Shown piece by piece: positions 33,507 to 47,259 of a stretch of 64,000 nucleotides of DNA. The notes beneath the pieces were generated by a model. That model did no database searches. It saw nothing but the letters and a program-made list of their open reading frames with translations, and was not told the DNA's origin. Each line of letters opens with the position of its first letter. Within the stretch, counting starts at the first letter, position 1. The position numbers and the translations under genes are program-made. The stretch covers positions 2,989,740 to 3,053,739 of the forward strand of contig VWZS01007473.1 of NCBI GenBank assembly GCA_013397075.1, in the 5' to 3' direction. Source of the stretch: Rhabdornis inornatus. Its lineage: Eukaryota > Chordata > Aves > Passeriformes > Rhabdornithidae.

Positions 33507-36160
33507 CCTCACTCTAAAGTAAACACTGGGTCTGCTTTTTGGGTTCTCCTGGACACTGACGGTGAATGGGCAGCAGTCAGCAGACAGGGTGGAATAGAAA
33601 TTTAACTGGTCTTTCAGTCCCTCTGTGCAGTCAGAAATCTGTTTCTAAGAAACACATTTCTGGGAAAAAAAGTATTGTGAAGCACTTCAGCGTCATTTCT
33701 AAGGGAGCCAGATGAGAATAAGAGATGTGGTCACACCTTAAAATGCCACCAGATCTGTTTCTTTGGTGAACACTTGGCATCAGCCAGGCACTGTAGGTTG
33801 GTGATACTTGCCGTCCATGCTGCCTTCCTAATTCTGACATGAGTCTTCCAGCTAAATGTCCTACAAAAGCATTGACCAGAACAGATTCCATCAATTAAAA
33901 CTAGCCTTTTAATTTTCTTTTGAAGAAAACCAGAAGATAAAGAGATGTCTCAGGGGATCATTGATAAAAGAGAGACCACAGTCACTTCTTTCCAACTCCA
34001 AGCTCCAGGCTGAGTCTAATCACATCTTTCACCACCTAAAGAAGGCTTCAAGGAAGGTGGTGCCAGAGTATTCCCAGAGAGACACAGTGAGAGGACAGGG
34101 CAGCTGTCACCGGTGCCAGGAGAGGGAATTAAAGTCAGAGATGAGCTTGGGTTCACAGTGCTTTCCTTCTTCTCTCCATGGTATCAGGAGAGATCAGGGC
34201 AGTCTGCACTTGAAGGGCTACCCATCCCTTTGGGTGTTAGATGAGTGGAGTGGTAAGAGAGGTCTGAGGACCTTTGTGTATGGGAGGATCAGTGAAAATA
34301 GAAAATACCCAAAAGGTAATTTTAAAATTATGGGTATTGCCTTCCTCTTCAGCCAACCACCAGTAGAAAAGCATCTGTGATGAGTTCTCCTGGCATTGGC
34401 TGCTCCCTGGGTGGTGGAAGACACAGCCTCTTCAGGTGCAAATCCATCTTTAGAGATGTTAGTTTTTTCATGGTGCTTCTGCCATCAACTGCCATTTCAG
34501 GCTTGATTTCTGAGGAATTAACAACCCTCCAAAGCATCCTTGGAAAGGATCCTCACCTCCACTAAAACTGTCCAACACCCCTGTTCACCTGTGAAAATGC
34601 AAACCCTGTGCCATAGGGAGGTTAGGCTTTCCTCCTCCTTGGGTGCAAGCTCTCTCTCTTCACCGAGAGAGGGATGTAGTTTTCCTCCACGAGCTGTGTG
34701 TTTGATACTGATTTTTTGGATGATGCAGGGAATATTTTTAGTATGAAAAGAAGAAAAAAAACCCCACCCATTCCTGTTCCTTGGAAGAAGAGCTGCCTAC
34801 CTTCCCCTGTATTTGTTATACCTGAGGTTTGTTATTCAAATGTGGCCACAGTTAGAGCTGCCAGGGCCATGGTGTGACAGGAAAAAGGCACAGAGGAGAG
34901 GGTGAAGCAGACATGGGACTGTAACATTTGCAGGTGAGAGGTGGAGTGCTGCTTTCCATTCCCACAAGATACTGGTGGAAGACAGCTTCTCTGGGAGCCC
35001 ATGGAAAGCACCAGAGTGGGACAGCACAAAAGACAAAGTGTTCAAAGATATTTGGCAGGTGGAGCAGAGCCCTGAGAAGGGGAAAACCTTGTTGCTTGAA
35101 AAGGGGCTTCCTGGAAGCTCCTGGGTCCAGGGTCAGGAGAGAGCTGGCTGCACACCCCATTCACTCCCTCTTGGTGGATGGCACAGCCAGGCCATGGCAG
35201 ATTCCATCTTATTGGAAGGGGCTCAGCACAGCCACTCCCCATGGAGCAGGTGGCAGTGGCCTTCCCCTGGGTGGCATCTGGTGTTGATGAACACAGGCGA
35301 TAGTGTCTGTCCTTCACTAGAGCCTTTCTGTCCATAAAGAGATTGAAGGGTTTGTAAGCCAGGACAAAAAGTACATCTAGGTATTTGATGTATTCACAAC
35401 AGAGGCACTGAAGTTAAACACTGGCATGGCAGAGGCTTCAAAGATGCCTGTACATGTTTCTGACTGCATGGGTGATCAGACACTTGCTGAGTGCTTCCCG
35501 AAAGTCACCACCATGTTTGAGACTGAAGTTCAGGTTGCATCTGGCTGCAGCCTTGCACAGGCAGGATGCTGCCTTCAGGTATGATTGCAAGTCAGCTCTC
35601 CAAGCAGCAATTGCAGATAACTACTCACTACTCAGCACATTTCAAATACATGTCAGTTATTAAGTAGATTTATTTCCATCTCTTCTGGGAAATGTTGGGA
35701 AGCACTGCTGAGTCACACTGCTTACTCACCAGTTTTAGGAATGCCATTAAAAATATTTATTTTCCACATGCCTTCTATGATGTTCCTATTATTTGAATGT
35801 CTCCAGGTGTAAAATGAAAACATTTGTATAGGGTATTCCTGGCCTTAAATAGATCTCTGATGCATAGCTCACAAGAAGGCATAAAACAAGGGATCTATCC
35901 CTTGGCTCTGTTGTATGATGCTTATTCAGGGATCATGGTGAGGGGTAGTCTTTGCTCCAAAATGGAAGGAGCACAGGCAGGCTGGGCTTGACACAGCTTG
36001 GGATGGAGGAAGGAGAGTGTGAGCAGCTGCTTTGCTGTGCCCAAACATGTGGGAGAGGAGGGACATGGAACATGTTCCTTACAGCACGTGCTCATAAACT
36101 CAGGACACAATATTCTGCCATGGTCTGCTCTGGCCACAGACCCCAAACCAATCCAGCCCC

Positions 36161-36200
36161 CGAGGGACACGACGTCAGGTGCCCTCGCAGGAGCGCCACG
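36161..36200. promoter_or_regulatory. Small CpG cluster with CRE-like GACGTCA
   Basis: Six CpGs occur in 40 bases. ACGACGTCAGG contains seven of eight bases of the CREB/ATF palindrome TGACGTCA. Function is inferred. Confidence 0.25.
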
Positions 36201-39200
36201 TCCAAGGGCACACTGAGCCCTGGAGCTCAGGCACTGTGAGAGCAGGTTTCACTGTCAGCTTCAGCAGGGAGGTGTGGGAAGGCCCCACTGACAGCCCACT
36301 CCCTTCACACCCTGAAATGAACCCAGACAAGGAACACTGGAACAGAGGAGCCATTTCATGGCTTGTGGCTGTGAAGCCCCATCCTTCCAAAAGGGGAATT
36401 TTGCTGAGCTGATGAGGCAAGGACACAGAGCTCCCAGCTGATTGCTGCCCTTAAGGAAGCTAAAATGTGCCAATGCTGTACCCAAGCCCCACACCACCCA
36501 AGTGAGGTGTCCCTCCAAAGTGAGCAGCTGCTTCTCATAGGGCAGATCAGCCAACTGGGCAGAGGAGCCATGGCTGCCTTCCCTCTCAGAGAGGCACAGT
36601 GGGACAGTGACACCTCAAACGTGTCCCTTGCGCTGCATCAGTCATGGGGATGGCAGAATGTCTGCCACGCATGAAGACTTTATTACCCGAATAGAGGTTT
36701 TACTGAGGCTATTAATCAGTATTGTGTACCTTGGTAATAACTGATTAAAGGTACCACAAGGGAACTCATTTAACAGCTACAATTACTGCTCTGACCTCAG
36801 CCTCACCCACGGAGTCGGATGTGAGGGTGCCTGGCAGTGCAGCAGGGACCAGCCTCACCCAGGGCTGCCGGAGCTCAAAGGTGCCATTCATCCAGGTCAG
36901 AATTGCTGTGGCAGGTGGCTGGGCAGGAGTTCTTGGTGTTTTACTGAAAGGAAGGAAAGAACCAAGCTTCACATGAATGTTAGAAACAACAAAGCCTCAA
37001 GATCTGCTGTGAAACAGTATCATTTTGCATCTTGGCAATATTTAGCCTTGTGGTCAGAGAGAAAATGTGGAGGAAAAAGGTGCAGGATAGGTGAATTAGC
37101 CTGTGTCTGGTTTAGGGATTTTGATAGGTAGTCACTGGGGGTCCCAGGACAGCTCATCCTTCCGCAGCAGAGACCCACATCTGCATCACGTCACCCCGGA
37201 ATCGCTCCAGGCAGCACAGCACATCCCTTCCGAGTGTCAAAACCCACTCAGAGACAAAGAAACTCTCACCCACAGGCTTTGAACACATTTCCTCCTTTTG
37301 CTGTGCTATTCGTTTTCCAGGGCTGTAGGAGTTTCTGGTTTGCAACACATTGTATCTGTGTTGACGGTGAGCCTGTTGTAGATACTTTTCCCTTACTAAG
37401 GAATAATTCCCCTAGGTTGGCTATGTATAATTAAGTCCTCATTTGCCTACATATTGGTTTAAGACTAGATTAACTCCACTGATTAGAGGGGAATTACTCT
37501 TGATTTACACTGAGATTGTGGGAATGGAGACTCAAGTGACACACAGGAGCAATCCTACAGTAAATGCTCAGAGCAGCTACATGGTTTTCATCCACCTTTC
37601 TGTATTTGGGACCTCCCTGGGCAGATGTTTGTTCCTTTATGTGAAGGGAGGTACTAAGTCAATCTTGGGTGCTGAATACACCTTATAGATGTTCAGTTGG
37701 GTATTCAGGTTGTATGGTCATGTGTTGCATACAACCAGTTGCTCCTTAGTTAGTCTGACAGTATAACTGGAGCAAGACTGTCCTCCAGAAATTGCTTCTG
37801 GTTTGATGAGGTTTTACCAGTAGGGGTGGGAGGAGACTGTACTGCACAGAGGAAAAGGAGCATCCAGTAACGAGAGAGGATACAACCAGAATTACATCTC
37901 CAGAATAACCCTTTACATGTTTGGGAAGGAAAAAGGGTCCCATCCTGCTCCCTTCTACCTACTAGCATCTGCTGCCAGCATCTCCAGAGGAGAAACCTCA
38001 TTGCCCAGTCCTCCTCAGGAAGGGCACAGCAGGACACAGCCATGCTCACTCCCTTTGGATCACAGCTCAGTCCTGCTCCCACCCGTGTCTCTGTCCGTGC
38101 CATCAAAGCCAAGCAAAAGGAGGCAATGGCAGAGAAATAGAGTTTTCTGAGTCCAGGAAAGTGTTTGGCTTGCCAATTTTACTGTGTTTTTATTTAAAAT
38201 TGTGAGAGCTTTTAGTGCTGGTAGATGATATTACAGACAATAAAAGATTTTTTTTTTCTGAGAAGAAAGAGGTGCCAGTAGCCACCGACCAGTGAGTTTG
38301 AGTTATTCTGTAAAGTTACAAAGTCATTTCTTCCAAGTGAGGAGCAGGTCTCACCTCTCTTTCTCCCTTCCACCTGTCATCACACTTGTGGAATTTTTTT
38401 ATTTTCTGCAGGGCAGGTTTGCAACACAGCCTATCTGGAGGTGCGGTGTGACACTGTGGATGCCAAAGTTTTTCCTCACCACCTCACCAGCAGCTTAACC
38501 AAAGGTCTCACAGCTATTTTTCTTCCAGCTTTTGTTCTTAATTGCTGTTATTATTCCTATAAACTTTAGAAAGCTTTTCTCTAGCCAAGTTCCTCTGCCA
38601 TGGGCATGTTTCTAACTGGTGATATCTGTGCTGTCCTCATTTGAGTTCCTTGGTTTTAAATAGGCTTTTGTCTTACTCCAGCTGCCCTCGATGCACATTG
38701 CAGGCAATTCCCACAAAGATGGACATCTTTTGCTAGCAAGTTCAAGTTCTGCATCTCATAATCTCATAGGTGCTGTGGCTTTTGATTCTTCCCATGCTCA
38801 CTTCCACTCGTGAGGCCCTTCACCCAGGAAATGGCACAAGGTTAAATCTGCTATCTGCAGTTGGGGTGTGCATGCTGCTGTTGCAGCCTTCTTTATTTCA
38901 TTTGTTCCAGAGGCAAAAGTCATACCGAGGCTGAAAAGACCATATTCAGCATTACAGTGGATTGTGAGCCAAGTTCAGGCAGGTCTTGTGACCAGTGAGT
39001 AGGCAAAAATCCTTATTTCCTCAACTTTCTCTTCAAGAATAGAACCTCAGGGAAGGCTCTAGGATGAATTGTAGCAGCCCGTAAAGCTCTGCAGGGCTGA
39101 GCTTTTGGATCAGATGATCTTTATATTGTTGTGGACCAAGAGCTGAGCATCTTCTATTTCTTGTTGGTGATGCAAGCAAAAAATTTACACCTTTAAAACA

Positions 39201-40750
39201 ATCCCAACCCTAAAGCCCTGCACTGCGAACCAGGAGGGGGAAGCCTGTCCTCCAGCATGAGGACTGAGCAATTTCAGCATCAAGGCTCCCTGGGCCATGA
39301 GGCTTCAGAAGCCAAGAGGCATCAGAGCCAAACCACAGCTGTGCTTATTTCAGTCATGGGTTGTATGCACAGACATTGAATCAGCTTAAAAGCCACCTCT
39401 TGGGATGACACCCCTTTTTTGGCTCTCCTCTTCCTATTCCTGAAGGAGCTGTAGGGTGCAAGGCCTGGCCCCACTCATGCAGTGTCTGGGCTCGGTGTCC
39501 CCCAGCTGTCTTTAACCACAAGCCAGCCATGCCACCACATAGACACCTCTGACTGTCCTTCCCTGGGCACTGCTGCACTGCATGGCCAAGGAGCCAGCCA
39601 TGCCCACTACACTTCAGTTACCAGAAACCATGATCAACTGATACATTTGTAAATAGAAGAAAGATGATCAGCTGCTAATAGTAATGCACGCAGGCAGCAG
39701 CAGCTCTGAGCTGCCTTTTCACCACTAATCATCTGTCCCTAAAATCCTGGGCAGGCAAGACTGCACTTCTGGGCTCACACTGCTTGCCAGCATGCATTTT
39801 CAGCTTTGTATCTCCAGGCTAATCCAAGAGCACAAAGGATTGAGAGAGTGAACAGGCTATTGCACTGCGTCCCTTTCTCCTTTGCCATCAACTTTGCAAA
39901 GAAAGAGTGGACAGCAAATAAACAGTAAAGGCTGATGGGGAGGGGAAGCCTATCAGTCCACACTATCATTATCTGACTTGCCTTGAAATCCTCCAAGAGA
40001 TTGCCAGAAATTAGTTCCAGTGCTCAAGAGTCTTCAGTGGCCCTTTAGGAAGAGAACTGAGCTCGGGAGCCAACTCCACCACAAAGTGCCAGCTTTCTGC
40101 AAGCTAAATTCCAGATGTAAACAGATGTTCTCCCCAGCAGTCCTTGCAAACCCTATTATACATGTCAGGCAGCACCAGCACACCGTGCAGTTCTAAGCCC
40201 TTTTCCTTAAGAAGCTGGAGGGTATTGCCTGGGATCGGAAAGAATGAGTCCAGTGAGTTCCTCGAGCCAGAAAAATCAGATTTCATTTCATACTGATTAT
40301 TCAGCTCCTAGTTCAGACCACGAGTTACTGATCAGTTTGCTACACTCAAACCACAAAGGAGGCTTAGTAGTGCCAGGGCAGCTTCCAGCTTGTCCCTAGT
40401 CACCCCTACCATCACTGAACTGCATTCTTCTCTTGGCTGTTCTGGAGAGTAGTGATCTTCTATGGGCTAAAGAGTGGGGCCTCATCAGGTGAGCAGAGGC
40501 AATGCTGACTTCACTCTGATCTTCCTCACTGAACCAGACAGCTCCTCTCCTTTGGGGCAGGAGCTGGGGTAAGTATCACTGCTTCCTCTCAAGGCAAGTG
40601 GCAGAATTCAGGTGAGCTTTGCTCAAGTATCCTCTGTAAATGGCAGCCCAAGCCCAGGCATGCCACAGGGAGACACCAACATCATTTCTGTTTCCTCTCA
40701 GTTGGCCTGGAAAGTGACACTGCTAATGAAAAGTGCCCATTAATTCTTAT

Positions 40751-40836
40751 GATAAAGGTGGTAGCACTGAGAGATTAAATTCCTACAGAGCCACAGAGAC
40801 TTGAGGATTACCATAGTTCTGGGCTTGAACCAGGCA
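40751..40836 (+). repeat. Possible MIR-like relic 3
   Basis: GAGAGATTAAATTCCTACAG, then CCACAGAGACTTGAGG and GGGCTTGAACCAGG resemble, in order, the MIR phrases around GAGAGGTTAAGTGACTTGCC, CACACAGC and GGGATTGAACCCAGG. The match is weak and short, and it could be chance. Confidence 0.35.
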
Positions 40837-43476
40837 TCACAACGTTGTGTGAAACAATTTGCTGAACTACCAGCATCTTTGTGCAGACACAGAACATTAC
40901 AGCTGTAAATCCAGGGCAGCTGAAGCAGTGACCAGCACCTAAATCTGAATGGATATATTCTAGGAACAGTCAGAAATAAAATGCTTGATGTGTGGAAGGA
41001 AAGGAGATCCAGTTTCATGTGCAGGACCACCATCAAAAATCCTTAGATTATGGTTATTTGCAGCTCTTACAGGAAAGAAAGAGGCAGTAGATTCTAGCTG
41101 AATGCTAAATAGAATAGCAAGTAGTGGAGTGATAAATGTAGCATCTTTGTAACTGCAAAAGGTTGTTCTAAAGGTCAGATCTGCATGTACTCTCCTAGCT
41201 CTGTGAACAGCTATTCCTTTCATCCACAAGTTGAGCTTTTGGCTGGGACAGGCTGAAATAAACATGGCTAAAGCTGTCCCATCCGTTATCACTGAGAATG
41301 GCTTGGCTCCAAGAGCAGGCTCTGCCTCTGCAGATACAACACACAACATGGCAGGGAGCAACCCAAGAGGGCAGATGGCTCACGTGGACCATCCTCACCA
41401 CCAAGCCTTCATCCCCAGGTTTCGAAATACGGCAGTGCCCCTCTGCGGAGAGAGAGCAAAGCTGATGTGCTCACTGCCAATGCACCCAAGCACAGACCTG
41501 CTGCTCAGCACCTCTTTGGAGGCACAGGCAGAAGCCAGAAGCCTTTCATTTGTACTCTGCCCAAGGCTGTTTATTTGGAGTTGGGCTTCTTTTTCCACCC
41601 TCTAAGGTGAGATGTCAGGAAACAAACATTGGCAGGCGTGCCTGTATGTTTTCTCTCTCCCATACCAAGTCAAAACCAAAGCACCCCACAGTCCTGGCAG
41701 CACACACATACAGATTGACAGCCACTCTGCACAGAATAGCCAGAAAAAGCTAGGGTTAATCCAGCCCCGCTTTTCCCATGCTTTTATGGATGTCCTTTTG
41801 TTGTGGTGGCAATAAGGAACTTTATTGGCAACTAAGAAACAAAACTAAAACCAAATCAGTTTATTAAATGTCAAACAGAGTTGGTGTGTCTCGCAGCAAT
41901 GATGCCAGGACACCAAGATGGCAGCGCAGGGAATCACTGGGCATTCATTCAGGAATAGAGGTCCTGTAGCAAACACACAGTGCCAGAGGGGAAGGGGACA
42001 GTTCCTTTGGGTCTGCACATTGCCATCATCTCTGAAGCAGCCATCCTGCCTTCTTCACACATCAGTCCAGGGATGCTGGAGCCAGCCAGCTCTGAGACAC
42101 CTGTCTCAGCAAAGCCATTTCTATCTTAATGTGTAGATGGAGGAAGGCAGATACTTTTACAGGCTGTGCTAAACTTCAGCAGCCTATACAGTGAGGTTCT
42201 GCTTGCAATCACCTTATCCAGGTGCTCCAGAGAGAAAGTCCTCAAGCAGGTAATAGAGCCATACCCATTATGAACAGAGCATTAAGTCCAGGAACCCTCT
42301 GTATCAACAACCCTCTGTATCTGCTAGGCTGATACAGGTGCAGTAGGTTGAGAAATGATTCTTCTGTGAAAGCACCTCATCTTCAAGCACAAACTTAAAA
42401 ATATTGTCAACAGCCCCTTAGTCTCTACCCAGAAGAAAACATAAGCTGAAATACTTAATTTGGGCATGTGGAACCAGAGAAACTAATCTTTGCTATCCTG
42501 GGAATCAGCTATCCAGGGCTTGAGCCAGGAAGTCCATAAAGTGCTCTGGTTTCTGGTGAAAGAGCTGATCCTATAATGCTCTTTTGCACTGCAGGTTTCA
42601 AGAAGCAACTTTTTGTTGGTCTATCTTGCTGTCCTATTTATAACCAGCTTACATAGAATAAAAAGTGTATAATTCACAGTGCTTTCTAATTAAATGTTGC
42701 AACTACAATCCTATTTCACGCCACTCTAATTTGTTCCATCACAGTATTTTCAGGTTTTGTATTAGCTATATCATGCAGGGCAAATTCTTCAAGGGTTTGA
42801 AGCCAGCAATTATGCACCACTTTGATTCGTACATAAAGCTGATGTGAGTCCACATGGCAACATCCCATCCTGACATCTGAAATACCAGGATTAAAAGACA
42901 CTGTTGAAACTCTGCCCAAAGTCAGGACTCACTTAGTCCAAAACATGGCAACTCAGAGCAAACTTGCCAGGCTTGAGGAGATTTTGCAATCCCACTTACT
43001 TCTGACCTTTCTGAAAGGACTGAAATTTGAAGAGTCCATATTTGGTAGATCTCCAGACCAATCTATATCTAAGTTTGTGGCTGACATTTAAATCTCTAAA
43101 AATGGAAATGGGCCTTTGCCACTTGAGCTTCCAGATTATTCATAGTAGAGGGAAAGATCTTGGGAGTAACTGGACTAATGTAGTTAAGCAAACATGGTGG
43201 GATTAGCACAGGGCAGGATTAGACATTCCCCTTTAACACACTGGCATCTGGAAAAGCAGAAGAGGTGTGGGCTGATTCTCTATGTATTGTAAGTGACTGT
43301 TTGTACAACTGTTCACCCTGACTGCGATCTGATAACCACTTTGGATCATTAAGAAAGTCCTTAGAAAATGTGAACACCAAAGACTTGTTAAATGCAGTGG
43401 CAAAATTAGCCATAGAAAGTTTTTCCACTTATGTTTTAACCTTGGACCTCTGGTTTGCTCTTTGCAAGTGTTTATT

Positions 43477-43495
43477 AAAAAAAAAAAAAAAAAAA
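43477..43495. repeat. Homopolymer A19
   Basis: This is a run of 19 A. The preceding few hundred bases contain no recognisable processed gene copy or SINE, and no clear flanking duplication is seen, so it is listed as a simple repeat. Confidence 0.95.
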
Positions 43496-44765
43496 GAACC
43501 AAGCACTTTTTCCTGGTATTCATCAAGTGAAAAGACACAGTAAGACTGTAGAGTCCTTGTGATATTTTCAGATGTTCTCAGCTATCTGTTTAGCTTAAGA
43601 GTTCCAACTTCAGAAAAACAACCATTTCTAAAAGTGCTCTCTATCTAACTTTGCCTCCACCTCTCTCTTAAAGACTGAAACCTTTGAAATCCTGCAGATA
43701 TATGTTAACACAGCAAAATTGGTCTTGTCAAGCTTCTACGTTAAAGAGCAGCAGTTCCAGGTTAGGGTTTTCCTTAGCTGAGCTATTGGAAGAAAACAGC
43801 AGGAATGTGCCAAAGGAGAGTCTCTCCCTTTTCCCCCTCTTCTTCCAGCCCTCCCTGCCCCAGCCACGCCAGGCACAAGCATTCCCATGCACGGGGCCAA
43901 TCCTCAGCCTGAGCACATCCAGCTCCCTTGGAGTCAATCTGGCCCCAGGGCTTGTTTTGGTATTTTACAACAGAACAAATAGAGCAACATTTCATAATGT
44001 TCTAATGAGGCACATTGAGGAATGCCCAGGAGACAGAGACAATATCAGTGTTCCTTGGCACACAGAGAAAATCAAAGGCATTTGTTTGTTATCTGAAATG
44101 TCGATCTGTGTTCATTTCAGTGGTGGGCAGACATTTTTATAGTGTAGGTTCCTGGAAGTACTCAGATGTCACTGTCAGTGCATTCTAAGAGCAGTATTTA
44201 TTTTCAGATGTACCTATAAAAACTGAGACTGAAGCGCGGAAATATTTAGAGCCATTATGGGATTATTAGGTTTTGAGTAGTGGTTTGCACTCTGTATGGC
44301 CCCAAAGAACCTCACATTTGTGGACCCATTCTTCTTTCATTGAATAGGAATATTATCACTGACTTGAGAAAGCCCTAGTGAGAGAGGAGTCTTTGCTCAA
44401 GAAATTCGTTAGAGCCACCCAGCAGAGACTAAACTGAAAAGACACCAACTACATCTGTCCAGGGCATTGAGGAAACACCATCTCTCCTTTAGAGTGAACA
44501 TTTGGGAGCAACTGGTTTGGATCTCTGCTTGATATGTCAGAATTTAAGCCAGTGCCATTTAGAGGCATCACTACTGCACATACCACTGCATTACAGTACA
44601 GCTCAGCCCATGGGCATGGGATCTACCAGTGCCCCAGTGTGTCCCAGTATGTCCCAGTATCAGCCCCCTCCTGGGAGCTGGCCCATCTGAGAGCTATCAT
44701 CACCCTCCTGCCTGTGTCGTGACAGTTGCTAAAGTTCCATGTACAATCCTAACATTGCCTGTAGA

Positions 44766-44910
44766 GGATCAGAGAATCAGAGACTATCAGCTGGAAGAGA
44801 CCCATAAGGCTCATCACATCCAACATCCTGCTCCTCACAGGACCACCTAAAACTAAATTATATGACTAAGAATATGTCGTTCATTCTGTCAAGCTTGGTA
44901 CTTTTTTCAA
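44766..44910 (-). repeat. CR1 LINE 3' end fragment, - strand
   Basis: GATCAGAGAATCAGAGACTA, then CTGGAAGAGACCCATAAGGC, CATCACATCCAACATCCTGC and TTCATTCTGTCAAGCTTGGT follow the order of a CR1 3' end in reverse complement (GAATCATAGAAT, TTGGAAGGGACCCACAAGG, GAGTCCAACTCCTG, ACTCTGTCAGGCTTGGT). Only about 145 bases remain and divergence is substantial. Confidence 0.7.
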
Positions 44911-47213
44911 AGTTTGGACCCTTGTTAAACATTTCCCACTTCTCTAGCTTTGGTAATCAGAGATATACCTCAAAGGCAAAATACTGATGACAGAGGATTG
45001 TCTCTCTCTCTTTTCCACCTTTTCCTCTTTGGAGTCTATCTCAGGCTTATGCTGGGACAGGAACTAGGACTAGTATTGAAAGCATTTGCCGGGAGGAGCT
45101 GACAGCAGATGACCTCAGCTTTAGGCTCAGAAGGCTCTTGAGATCTGCCCCTCAAGAAAGCAGCAGAGACAGCCTGGGCTCCATCTCCTCAGCCTCCCTG
45201 GCAGAGAGGTATTTGCCAGTACGGAGGAGATGCTGTTACAGGTGAAATGGGAGCATTTGCTGCCATCTGAGTCTCAAAGGGATGGGCATATCCAGGTCGG
45301 CTGATCAGAGAGAGGGAAGATTCAAAGCCCAAGGGAGGCTGAGCTGAGCTGACCTATTATTCAGAGCAACCAAAAGTATCCTCTTTAAACTCTTGGACAG
45401 CAAATGCTGCTGTATTATTAAGAAGCCTGGCAATTGCAAGGTATTACCCCATTAAAGGAAGTACATCTCCTGCAAAAAATGTTCCTGAGCAAGTAATGCC
45501 ATTCTGCTAAGGCTGACCTTGACAGAGATTTTGCCCTTCTCATTTGGACCTGGGAAGCAAGTATGTTGATAAGCTCACTGCTGAGAAACAATGTTATCCT
45601 GTACATTCTACTCACTCTGGAAGCCCGATTAAGCATGAGGGAACAAGGATGTTTCTTCTTTTTAATAACATTTTTTTTGATTGTCATTATTTAAGAAAAA
45701 ACAGAGATGAAATAGCACCCTTCTCCCCTTCTCCACCAAAGCCAAAATGATCTCAGTTAGGTCAGATAGGTTCATTGTGGTTTCTCCAATTAAAAAGCTG
45801 TCATCCATTAGGATTGTAATTATCCATCCATCAGTACTCTATCAGCCAAAAAGCTTGTAAAAATGAACACTTTTCTGTTATTTTTGAGGACACACAGGCT
45901 GTTCCACGAGCTCAGCTCATGCCCACTATTTCAGAATGCCTCTGCAAGAGATTGAAAAAAAAAGGAAAAAAGTGGTTAAAAAAAGCAATTCAGACATTAA
46001 CAATGTCATGGCAACAGCAAATTAGAGCCTCAAAAGCAGAGCTCAGCCTGAGAAGGTTTAGGGAGTCATTGCACTGCAGGACTGAATGAAATATTCAGCA
46101 CGTAAAAGAGGTCCCCAAATGTTTTTTGTATTTGGAATAATGACACCAAGCTGACTGCTATTTATGTATACTTTTGCCTAACCATTGATTTTTTTTGCCG
46201 CAAGAGATTTTAAAATAGTATACTTGTCAGGTAATCATGGGTCTGTTTTGATTCTTGGGGAACTTTGGCATTTGGAAGTGTAATCATAAACATCAGCTTT
46301 ACCTCAAGCAGAAAGTTACTGTTGTAGGAAAAAAATAATAGGAGGAAAATTGAGCATTTGGGGAAAAGTTACCCAGCAAGAGATTTTGCTTGTTGAGTAA
46401 GATGATTTAACGTGAGGTGACAGCCTGACCTGTAACCAGTAGTGAGGTATGCAATCTCGCTTTCTGTGTTTTCACCAAATCCTGTGCATGTGTGCAAGAA
46501 GACAATAAGCCTCCTTTGCTATTTCTTTTCCCTTAACACCCTGTGGCTTCCCTTCTAGTTTTTTTCCCCATGAGGTCAATCATGTCAAGCTGTCCAAGCA
46601 TCCAGTGACCATTCCCACCTCCCATAACCTTTGCTTTCTTGATCTTTACTCCAAGCTTCACTCTAGTGCTTACTTCCTTGATTATATTAGCTACCCATGT
46701 CCAATACCAGTAACAGGATGAGATCGGGGGAAAAAAACCTGCATTGTGAAAAATATGCCTTAGTTTTAATTTGGGCTTGTGCCAGGCTGGCAAGGAAAGA
46801 AAAAGTCCAGCAAAGTATGCTCTGTACACTGAAGAAAACTCAGAAGTGAGACAGTACTTAGTATTAATTTTTCTTGGGTTTGTATTCTTCTTTCTGCCTT
46901 TTGTCCTCCACATCTCTCAGTTTTACCATTCCCTTTTGCCTTTGCTGTACTACTTTGGGAATTTGAAATGAGGCTTGAAGCACCTCAGGCATTTCTGTCT
47001 CTGTAAGTGGTCTTTTACAGAACACTTCATTTTGATGGTCTACAGGGTCATTGCTGGTGTTTCCAAACTCATCTACCCAGTAGTGGGTGGGAAAATCTCT
47101 GAGCGTCTGAGGCTGTTGCAATATTTGCCCATTGAGTTGCCACATCCTGAGATTCTCCTGCCTTCAAAGATGCTGGGTGTCTTTTAGTTAAGTCTCTACT
47201 TCCTATTAGCCCT

Positions 47214-47259
47214 CTAAACTCTTGCAAGTTACTTCTCCAAACTCTTTCAAGTTATTTCT
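47214..47259. repeat. Tandem duplication, 23-base period, two copies
   Basis: Both copies contain AAACTCTT(G/T)CAAGTTA and end TTCT. They agree at 20 of 23 positions. Confidence 0.85.

Noticed and set aside
43200..43495. A19 run as the tail of a processed pseudogene or SINE
   Set aside because: The upstream sequence matches no coding sequence or SINE I recognise, and no flanking target duplication is visible.
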